Source of the DNA: Saprospiraceae bacterium
GTDB taxonomy: Bacteria > Bacteroidota > Bacteroidia > Chitinophagales > Saprospiraceae
DNA: 64,000 nucleotides
Assembly (NCBI GenBank): GCA_016787345.1
Contig: JAEUUU010000047.1
Location: 1-64,000 of the forward strand
Reading direction: 5' to 3'
Shown here in pieces: positions 55,145 through 61,767 of the stretch; the stretch's first letter is position 1; each line of letters starts with the position of its first letter. Made by a program: the position numbers and the translations under genes. Below the pieces are notes generated by a model that saw nothing but the letters and a program-made list of their open reading frames with translations, searched no databases and was not told the origin of the DNA.

Positions 55145-55561
55145 TTATTGTTTGGCAAACGTGATGACGTACTGGTGGTTTTCCAGGTCGGTATATTGCG
55201 CAGTCAGGCTGTTCTGATTAATCGTCGTGATCTTCCACTCCTGGGTCGGTGAATTGTCGAAATTCAGGGTGATAGTCTGGGTTTCTTCGTTGGTGCGCCA
55301 GTTGCCGGTGTCGGTGGTCGTGGTAGTCTGACCCGTGAAAGGATTGGTCGTGATCACTTTCAGGGAGAAAGTACCGTTGTCGTTGAGCGACAGGTTGGAA
55401 GTAAAGAACAGCGAAGCGTCGGCGCCGTCGATGCGAACGCTTTGCGAAGCCCAGGCGCCGGTGGCTTGTTCTTCGAGTGTTTTGACGTCGTCCTTTTTGC
55501 AAGCGGTGAAGGCGAGGGCCGCGAACAGCATCAGTGCGGGGATGAAGGCTGACTTTTTCAT
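55145..55561 (-). CDS. lipocalin-like lipoprotein
   Basis: The 138-residue product has a lipoprotein signal (lipobox LAFTAC followed by KKDD), then a small beta-barrel of the 'lipocalin-like' kind found in Bacteroidota (TGAWASQSVRIDG, GTFSLKVITTNPFTG, TGNWRTNEETQTITLNFD, NHQYVITFAKQ). It should be anchored in the outer or inner membrane. Start at 55561 (MKKSAF) is set by the signal; the longer frame upstream is not signal-like. Function unknown. Confidence 0.8.
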   Translation of the reverse strand: MKKSAFIPALMLFAALAFTACKKDDVKTLEEQATGAWASQSVRIDGADASLFFTSNLSLNDNGTFSLKVITTNPFTGQTTTTTDTGNWRTNEETQTITLNFDNSPTQEWKITTINQNSLTAQYTDLENHQYVITFAKQ

Positions 55562-55945
55562 GTTTAGATTCACAGTGTTTGAGATGATGAAAAATGGGTT
55601 AAAAGAAAGATTTCGTTCCGCAGAACATGCAGCATAAATGAGCATCCGGGCGTTTGTATTGCCGGCGCCCATTGGCTTTAAGAAATATTTGACAGGTCCG
55701 AGGGGTGACAAAAAGGGCGGTTCAGCGTCCGAAACAGGCATTTGCCAAGACAAGGAAATGACTCCCACAGATGGGTTATTTTTATCAAAAAGCCAATTTT
55801 TAAGGAAAATTAGTTGGTAAAAAAAAGTAATTTCGCCCTGCTTAAAGCCAATTGGCTGCCGCTTCATACTCCCTGTTTAATCATTTCCGCGTATGTCTTC
55901 GGTGAAAAGTCGATTTAACAAACCTTTCACCATTCTCTCCACTAC
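55562..55945. other. intergenic region with spaced inverted repeat
   Basis: This 384-bp divergent gap separates the lipocalin-like gene and an outer-membrane protein gene. The 12-mer ATTGGCTTTAAG (55671-55682) and its complement CTTAAAGCCAAT (55841-55852) face each other 158 bp apart. A short open frame at 55638-55820 has no leader or domain and is not called. Confidence 0.5.
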
Positions 55946-56704
55946 ATGCAGACGAGACTATACACTACCCTCGCTCTCCTTTTTACCCTCCTTACCACTG
56001 TTCAGGCCCAGAAATTTCGCGTCGATCTCAACATCAATGCGGGAATGAGCCGCTTGTACCACAACACCAACTTCGAGACGACCAAAATGAACGGCCTCTA
56101 CAAGTTTGTGGAAATCTCGCACCCGGAGGGGTACACCTGGGAGCAATTTGCCGAAACGTACCAACTGCGCGAAAAATTTGAATTGCCGCATTTCGGCATT
56201 TCTGCCCGCTTTCAGTATCGCGACTGGCCGCTGATTCTCGAAGCACAGGCCATGAGTTCGCCCTCCGGCTACGAAAAAATGGCCTACGGGGGTATTATCG
56301 GGCTCGGCAAGGATTTGCCCATCGGCGATAATATCGGCCTGTATTTCAGTTTTTTAGGCGGCTACAAATTTGTTTACGACAAAGGGTTCGGCTCCAGCAC
56401 GCTCACCAACAGCATCGGTCATAAAACCGCGCGTGAATACGCTTCCGAATGGTTCGATCCTGAAAAACCGCTGGGTACGCAAAAAGGCAACCTCTTTACC
56501 CTGCGCATGAGTATGGCCAAAAGCCTCGACGCAGCGGAGTCGCTCATGGTCGGCGCCGAGTTCTACGGCGAACTCGACCTGACCGACAAAGTCGCCCGGG
56601 CTGGCGCAGCCCGCATGACCAACGCCGGCGCCCACGTCTTCATCCGGTTCAATCTATTCCACAAGAAAGAAGACCCGTTTTACCCGAGTCCGGGAGGACA
56701 TTGA
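55946..56704 (+). CDS. outer-membrane beta-barrel protein
   Basis: The 252-residue product has a signal peptide (ends TVQAQ) followed by alternating strands rich in aromatic and Gly residues (VDLNINAGMSRLYHNTNF, FGISARFQYRDWPLILEAQ, GLYFSFLGGYKFVYDKGFG, AHVFIRFNLFHKKEDPF). This indicates an outer-membrane barrel of about 10-12 strands. No known family is recognised. A 46-bp inverted repeat starts six bases after its stop codon. Confidence 0.75.
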   Translation: MQTRLYTTLALLFTLLTTVQAQKFRVDLNINAGMSRLYHNTNFETTKMNGLYKFVEISHPEGYTWEQFAETYQLREKFELPHFGISARFQYRDWPLILEAQAMSSPSGYEKMAYGGIIGLGKDLPIGDNIGLYFSFLGGYKFVYDKGFGSSTLTNSIGHKTAREYASEWFDPEKPLGTQKGNLFTLRMSMAKSLDAAESLMVGAEFYGELDLTDKVARAGAARMTNAGAHVFIRFNLFHKKEDPFYPSPGGH

Positions 56705-56709
56705 ATTCT

Positions 56710-56847
56710 TTGATTTACGATATGCGATTGGGGCGATTTACGATTTCCGAATTGATTGGGGATATTCGATTTTAAACCAATCGAAAATCCTCATTCTGAA
56801 TTCAATTCGGAAATCGTAAATCGCCCCAATCGCATATCGTAAATCAA
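56710..56847. repeat. 46-bp perfect inverted repeat
   Basis: Arms 56710-56755 and 56802-56847 are exact complements (TTGATTTACGATATGCG... and its reverse), separated by a 46-bp loop that itself can fold in part. It lies between the convergent barrel and PPK2 genes. The right arm ends in TCAA, which on the minus strand supplies the TGA stop codon of PPK2 (56844-56846). No transposase is nearby. Confidence 0.95.
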
Positions 56848-57596
56848 CGTCCAGCCAATTCAGGCATTTCCAGGTTGAGTTTTTCCAACCTTTCTACCAG
56901 CGTTTTTGCGATAAAATAATCGCGCCACCAACGGTCGTCGACCGGACAAATGTGCCACGGGATGCTGCTGTGGTTGATGGCATATTCGTAGGCGTCCATG
57001 TATTTGTCCCACAACTTACGCTCCTCCCAGTCGCCCGGATTGTGTTTCCAGTATTTGTCGGGTTCCTGCATGCGCTCTTTGAGTTGCTTTTCCTGCTCGT
57101 CGTGGGAAATGTGCATGTAGAATTTGAAAACCAGGGTGTTGTTGTCAAATTCCAGGGTTTCTTCAAACGCATTGATGGCGGCCATGCGCCGGCGGACGCG
57201 CTCCTCGTCGATCCAGCCGTGAACGCGCTGAATCAGGATGTCTTCGTAATGGCTGCGGTTAAAAATGCCGATCATGCCCTTGGCCGGCACGACTTTGTGC
57301 ACGCGCCAGAGAAAATCATGCGCGAATTCTTCTTCCGTGGGCTTTTTGAACGCGTGATAGGTCAGCCCTGTGATGCGGCATTTGTCAAAAACCTTGTGCG
57401 CCGCGCCGTCTTTCCCGCTGCCGTCCATGCCTTGCAATACAACCAGCAGGCTGTGTTTGCCGTCGGCATAAAGCCGTTGTTGCAGATCGCCCAGGCGGTC
57501 GACCAGGTCTTCGGTTTCTTCCTTGATGTGTTTTTCCTTTACACCTTCGGGGGCAGCAGTGGGGATATCGGCCAGTTTGATGAGCGGACGGGACAT
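56844..57596 (-). CDS. ppk2: polyphosphate kinase 2 family protein
   Basis: The 250-residue kinase has the PPK2 core: Walker A GMDGSGKDG, the lid region FNRSHYEDILIQRVH, and RRMAAINAFEETLEF, with C-terminal CPVDDRWWRDYFIAKT. PPK2 uses polyphosphate to phosphorylate nucleoside mono- or diphosphates. ATG 57596 (MSRPLI) is chosen over an in-frame start inside the DUF58 gene. It lies 25 bp after DUF58 on the same strand. Its stop codon is part of the palindrome. Confidence 0.93.
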   Translation of the reverse strand: MSRPLIKLADIPTAAPEGVKEKHIKEETEDLVDRLGDLQQRLYADGKHSLLVVLQGMDGSGKDGAAHKVFDKCRITGLTYHAFKKPTEEEFAHDFLWRVHKVVPAKGMIGIFNRSHYEDILIQRVHGWIDEERVRRRMAAINAFEETLEFDNNTLVFKFYMHISHDEQEKQLKERMQEPDKYWKHNPGDWEERKLWDKYMDAYEYAINHSSIPWHICPVDDRWWRDYFIAKTLVERLEKLNLEMPELAGR

Positions 57597-57621
57597 AGGG
57601 TGAGGAGTTGTTTGTACTATA

Positions 57622-58560
57622 TTAGCCCATTTTGGCACGTTTTGCCATCCATGTTTGCAATATAGGATAAAAACCTTGGTTAATGTCGGCTTCCACGAAG
57701 TCGATTTTGAATTGCAGGCAGCGGAGTTTCAATTGGTCTTTGAAAGCATTGACCTGTTTGGTATAGAACTCTTTGACCTGATTGGGTTGCAAGCGCACCT
57801 GTTCGCCCGATTCCATATCGACGAAGATGTAGGGGCGGTTTTCAAACTCAAAATCCAGTTCGTGTTTTTTGTCGGTTACGTGGAAAAGAATCACCTCGTG
57901 TTTGTTGTGGCGTAGGTGTTGCAGTGCGGAGAAGAGGGCTTCTGCCTGTTCGGGGTGCTCCATCACGTCGGTAAAGATGACGACGAGGGAGCGGCGGTGA
58001 ATCGATTCGGCTACGAGGTGCAGGCTGGCCGCCAGATCGGTAGGGCGATTGAGTTGCGGGTGTTCGATTCGGTCCGACAATTGGGAGAGCAGCAGGCGGT
58101 AGTGCATGGTGCTCGATTTGCAATGGGTATTGACTCGTATTTCGTCGTCAAAAAGGGTAAGGCCAAACGAGTCGCGTTGTTTGCGCAGCACGTTCATGAG
58201 TACGGCTGCCGATTGCGCGGAGAAGCAGAATTTGTTGGCGTATTTGTACTTGTCGGGATTTTTTTCGTCCCAGGGGTAATACATGGTGGAAGAAGCGTCG
58301 ACGACCAGTTGGCAGCGAAGGTTTGTTTCTTCTTCAAAACGTTTGCTGAACAACCTGTCGGTGCGGCCGTATACTTTCCAGTCGATGTTGCGGGTGGTTT
58401 CGCCGGCGTTGTAGAGCCGGTGTTCGGCAAATTCGACGGAGAAGCCGTGGAACGGACTGCGGTGAAGCCCTACGATAAAACCTTCCACGACCTGCTGGGC
58501 CAGCAATTCGAGGTTGCTGCCGAGTGCGCGGATATCCTGGGTTTCCAGTATTTGACTCAT
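57622..58560 (-). CDS. DUF58 (von Willebrand A-like) protein
   Basis: The 312-residue protein has the DUF58 vWA fold with the region GFSVEFAEHRLYNAGETTRNIDWKVYGRTDRLF in outline (marker ETTRNIDWKVYGRTD), a MIDAS-like metal site DASSTMYYP and SLVVIFTDVMEH. DUF58 proteins typically work with MoxR-type ATPases, and one is encoded at 16900-18390, well separated. Role: probably assembly or activation of another complex. A TACTTTTG -7 box lies upstream at 58597-58604. Confidence 0.9.
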   Translation of the reverse strand: MSQILETQDIRALGSNLELLAQQVVEGFIVGLHRSPFHGFSVEFAEHRLYNAGETTRNIDWKVYGRTDRLFSKRFEEETNLRCQLVVDASSTMYYPWDEKNPDKYKYANKFCFSAQSAAVLMNVLRKQRDSFGLTLFDDEIRVNTHCKSSTMHYRLLLSQLSDRIEHPQLNRPTDLAASLHLVAESIHRRSLVVIFTDVMEHPEQAEALFSALQHLRHNKHEVILFHVTDKKHELDFEFENRPYIFVDMESGEQVRLQPNQVKEFYTKQVNAFKDQLKLRCLQFKIDFVEADINQGFYPILQTWMAKRAKMG

Positions 58561-58620
58561 GGTGTAAAATGATGCCTGTGGTTCGTACAAGGCGCCCAAA
58601 AGTAAGGCGGATGAATGAAA

Positions 58621-58651
58621 CGCCGGCCGCAAGCTTTTGTTACGGCCGGCG
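58621..58651 (-). terminator. hairpin after the TonB gene
   Basis: CGCCGGCCG and CGGCCGGCG form a 9-bp GC stem around a 13-nt loop, just beyond the end of the minus-strand TonB gene. The following T-run is short, so efficiency is uncertain. Confidence 0.5.
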
Positions 58652-58668
58652 TTCGGCGGATCGACGAA

Positions 58669-59118
58669 TCAATCGAGCCGGAACCTGACGGGGAGCGTGT
58701 AGCGTACTTTCACCGGATAGCCGTCGATGATACCCGGTTTCCAGCGTGGTAAAAGCATCAGGATACGGCGTATTTCTTCGCCGCAGCCGTAGCCGATGTC
58801 GCGGATAATTCGGGTGTCACCTACTTTGCCCTCTTGGTCGATGACGAAGGAAACCAGTACCAGACCCTCTACGTTGTTTTGCCGGGCGGAGTCGGGATAA
58901 GTCAGGTGTTGGCTGATAAATTGCATCAGGCCGTCTTGCCCGCCCGGGAACTCGGGTTCCTGTTCCATATCGAACATTTCAAACACATTTTCCCCCATCA
59001 CCGGCTCCAAAGGCGCTTCGGAGACCTTTGCGGTTGAATCGGATTGCGATTGTTGAGGGGTTTGGCCGGCCAGTGAATAGCAGGCGGCCAGGAACAGGCA
59101 AATTAGCGTTAGTCGCAT
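58669..59118 (-). CDS. secreted TonB C-terminal domain protein
   Basis: The 149-residue product has a signal peptide (ends YSLAGQ), a short linker, and a TonB C-terminal domain (EFPGGQDGLMQFISQHLTYP, EGLVLVSFVIDQEGKV, LPRWKPGIIDGYPVKVRYTLP). It lacks the usual N-terminal membrane anchor and proline-rich spacer, so it is probably a periplasmic TonB-fold protein rather than a full energy transducer. ExbB/ExbD genes are not adjacent. Confidence 0.85.
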   Translation of the reverse strand: MRLTLICLFLAACYSLAGQTPQQSQSDSTAKVSEAPLEPVMGENVFEMFDMEQEPEFPGGQDGLMQFISQHLTYPDSARQNNVEGLVLVSFVIDQEGKVGDTRIIRDIGYGCGEEIRRILMLLPRWKPGIIDGYPVKVRYTLPVRFRLD

Positions 59119-59145
59119 GATTAAGAATATTTAGGTGAATAAAAG

Positions 59146-60345
59146 TCAGTCTTTGTAGGGGTCGAACATATCCGGCGCCGCCATGGCTACCCCGATGGGT
59201 GTTAACCGGTGCACAATTTCGATCGTCCCTTCGTGGTATTGCAGCACTTCCTGCAATTTTTTGTAGCACTCCGGGGCTTCATCGGCGCCGCCGCCGCGCA
59301 GGGCAATTTTTTTGTTCTTCATTCTTTTTTTCCATTCCGTCCAGTCGACCAGGCCCTTGCTCAGGTATTGCACCTTGCCGTTTTTCCAGCGTTTTTTGCC
59401 GGCGGCCTGGTTGCGGCTCATCACCCGCCCGGCGCCGTGTACGGTGGAGTAAAGTCCTTCGCGGCTCAGTGGCGAATCCTTGCCCCGGATAATGACCGAA
59501 ACGTCGGCCATATTGGCGCCGATAAAGCCGTATTGGCCAGGGAACGCCGGCGTGGCGCCTTTGCGCACGACGTAGAATTTTTCGCCGAAATGCGTTTCCT
59601 CCCACAGGAAATTGTGGTGGTTGTGCACCTCGAATGTCGATCGGGCGCCCAGAATTTCCAGCACTTTTCCGACCACGACGTCGCGGCCGGCATAGGCGTA
59701 CTCCCCGGCAAGCCGCATGGCCGCCAGGTAATCCTGCCCCAGTTCACTTTCCGCATCGAAAAGGATGGGCGGGGCATCCATGCCGCCGTCGGGTGCGGGG
59801 TCGGTGAAGTTTTTCCCTTTGGAAAGGGCGATAAAACCGGTAGTGGTTTTGTGGCCGAAGCCGCGCGAACCGAAATGCACACCGATCCACAGGTAGCCTT
59901 TTTCGTCTTCAAAAAGGTCGACGAAATGGTTGCCCGAGCCCACGGTGCCCAGTTGCTCCATGGCCAGTTTCATCATGTTGCGCTGCGGCTTGAATTCGGC
60001 CTTTGCAATATGATCGAATACCGGATGGTCGATTGGTTGCGGGTTGGGGCGGCCGATCCCGAAACCAATCTGTTTAAAAATGGCGTCCATCACCTTTTCC
60101 CGGTCGATGTCGGCGGCCATTAAATTCGTTTGCACCGCCTTGTTGCCGCAAGCAATGTCGAAACCGACACCTGAAAGGCTGATTTTGTCTTTATACGCCA
60201 CCACGCCGCCGATTGGATGGCCATAACCGTAGTGCGCGTCGGCGGTTAGGGCGGCGCGGTCGTCGGGCGAGGCCGGGCAACGTTTAATCTGTTCGATGGC
60301 TTTGGCGTCGATCAGTGGTTCGCCGAAAATGGTGAGATGGGTCAT
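59146..60345 (-). CDS. rtcB: RNA ligase RtcB
   Basis: The 399-residue protein matches RtcB, with all metal and catalytic residues visible: Asp and Cys in GVGFDIACGNKAV, His in GSGNHFVDLFE, VHFGSRGFGHKT and VHNHHNF, and the guanylylated His in VHGAGRVMSR. RtcB joins 2',3'-cyclic phosphate or 3'-phosphate RNA ends to 5'-OH ends, for tRNA or rRNA repair. No RtcA or archease gene is adjacent. Confidence 0.95.
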   Translation of the reverse strand: MTHLTIFGEPLIDAKAIEQIKRCPASPDDRAALTADAHYGYGHPIGGVVAYKDKISLSGVGFDIACGNKAVQTNLMAADIDREKVMDAIFKQIGFGIGRPNPQPIDHPVFDHIAKAEFKPQRNMMKLAMEQLGTVGSGNHFVDLFEDEKGYLWIGVHFGSRGFGHKTTTGFIALSKGKNFTDPAPDGGMDAPPILFDAESELGQDYLAAMRLAGEYAYAGRDVVVGKVLEILGARSTFEVHNHHNFLWEETHFGEKFYVVRKGATPAFPGQYGFIGANMADVSVIIRGKDSPLSREGLYSTVHGAGRVMSRNQAAGKKRWKNGKVQYLSKGLVDWTEWKKRMKNKKIALRGGGADEAPECYKKLQEVLQYHEGTIEIVHRLTPIGVAMAAPDMFDPYKD

Positions 60346-60382
60346 GTGCGTCGATAACGGTCTTCACGGGCTGGAAGTTCCT

Positions 60383-60616
60383 TTATTTCCCGCCGCTTTC
60401 CCGGCGGTCGCGATCCCAGTCCATATTGGCCAGGGCTACCACTACGAAGCCGATCATGACCATGAGTATTTTGAACACGAAAGCGAACAGGTGACCGGGT
60501 TTTTCCAAAAAACCGAGGAATGCCCAATGGGTGCCGATTACTTGCAGGAAAATAGCGGATAACCCGAGAATAATCAGCGAGAATCCGAGCAACATCCAGC
60601 GTCCTTTATTTTTCAT
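60383..60616 (-). CDS. small two-helix membrane protein
   Basis: The 77-residue protein starts MKNKGRW and has two hydrophobic helices (LLGFSLIILGLSAIFLQV and FVFKILMVMIGFVVVALAN) with a short basic tail (DRDRRESGGK). It lies 37 bp upstream of rtcB on the same strand and may be cotranscribed. No known family is recognised. Confidence 0.65.
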   Translation of the reverse strand: MKNKGRWMLLGFSLIILGLSAIFLQVIGTHWAFLGFLEKPGHLFAFVFKILMVMIGFVVVALANMDWDRDRRESGGK

Positions 60617-60671
60617 CGTAAAATCAAAGTAAGATTATTCATTTTAAAAACGGGTGAACTCTCAGAGCGCC

Positions 60672-60679
60672 TAACTTTG
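60672..60679 (+). promoter_or_regulatory. -7 box for HMG-CoA lyase gene
   Basis: TAACTTTG matches the Bacteroidota -7 consensus and gives an inferred transcription start near 60686, about 37 nt before the TTG start at 60723. A -33 TTG is not apparent. Confidence 0.45.
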
Positions 60680-60722
60680 GCAAGCCAAATTTGTTCAGCC
60701 ATAACCAAATCCATTTACCGCC

Positions 60723-61598
60723 TTGTCTGTCACCACCCGAGATTCAGAATTTGTCAAATTAATCGAATGCCCGCGCGATGCCATGCAAGGGTTGCACGAG
60801 TTCATTCCAACTGAAACCAAGGCCGACTACATCAATCAATTGTTGCAGGTCGGGTTTGATACGCTCGATTTTGGCTCGTTCGTCAGCCCGAAAGCCATCC
60901 CGCAAATGCGGGACACGGCCGAAGTTTTGGCAAAATTAGACCTTTCCGCCACCCCTACCAAACTCCTGGCCATCGTTGCCAACCAACGCGGCGCCGAAGA
61001 TGCCTGCCAGTACCCCGAAATCAGTTATCTGGGCTATCCATTCAGCATCAGCGAAACGTTCCAGCTGCGCAATACCAACGCGACCATCGCGGAGAGCGTG
61101 GAGCGCACCCAGGCGATTCAGGAACTTTGCCAGCGCCATGGCAAAGAATTGGTGCTCTATATCTCAATGGGCTTTGGGAACCCCTACGGCGACCCCTGGA
61201 ACGTGGAAACCGTGCACAAATGGGTGGATCAACTGGTCCCCATGGGCATCCGTATCTTCTCCTTGTCCGACACGATCGGATGCTCCAATCCCGAAAACAT
61301 CTCGTATCTGTTTGGCAATTTGATACCCGCTTACCCGGAAGTCGAGTTCGGGGCGCATTTGCATACCCAGCCCCACAACTGGCGTGAAAAGATCGAAGCC
61401 GCCTGGAATAGCGGATGCCGCCGCTTCGACGGGGCCATGCGCGGATACGGAGGTTGCCCGATGGCCAAAGACGAGCTGACGGGCAACATGGCAACCGAAA
61501 ACCTGGTCTTTTTTTTCGATGAAGTACATGCCGAACACGGCCTGAATCGCCAGGCGTTCGGGCGAAGTATGGCAATGGCCCTGGAGGTGTTTGAGTAA
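60723..61598 (+). CDS. hydroxymethylglutaryl-CoA lyase
   Basis: The 291-residue HMGL-like TIM barrel has LIECPRDAMQG (catalytic Arg), the metal-site FGAHLHTQP and the loop with the catalytic Cys, GYGGCPMAKDELTGN. It cleaves HMG-CoA to acetoacetate and acetyl-CoA in leucine breakdown. The only plausible start is TTG 60723, because the first in-frame ATG is inside the conserved CPRDAMQG motif; the -7 box at 60672 fits this. Confidence 0.9.
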   Translation: MSVTTRDSEFVKLIECPRDAMQGLHEFIPTETKADYINQLLQVGFDTLDFGSFVSPKAIPQMRDTAEVLAKLDLSATPTKLLAIVANQRGAEDACQYPEISYLGYPFSISETFQLRNTNATIAESVERTQAIQELCQRHGKELVLYISMGFGNPYGDPWNVETVHKWVDQLVPMGIRIFSLSDTIGCSNPENISYLFGNLIPAYPEVEFGAHLHTQPHNWREKIEAAWNSGCRRFDGAMRGYGGCPMAKDELTGNMATENLVFFFDEVHAEHGLNRQAFGRSMAMALEVFE

Positions 61599-61641
61599 TG
61601 AATTGCCCAAGGCTGCCTCATAAGTCTGACTATCAATAATG

Positions 61642-61708
61642 TGTCACGCAAAGCCGCCAAGGGCGCCAAGGAGCAAATTCTTTGCGCGCTTTGCGACTTC
61701 GCGTGACA
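61642..61708. repeat. CACGCAAAG/CTTTGCG dispersed palindromic repeat
   Basis: TGTCACGCAAAGCCGCCAAG on the left and GCGCTTTGCGACTTCGCGTGACA (outline: CTTTGCGACTTCGCGTGACA) on the right form an imperfect inverted repeat of a type recalled as widespread in environmental bacteria. It lies between the convergent HMG-CoA lyase and delta-60 protein genes. Confidence 0.7.
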
Positions 61709-61767
61709 TAATATTTCTACGATTTTGAGACGGCCCGATCTGTAAAACAGCCCCGGCTCTGTGGCAA

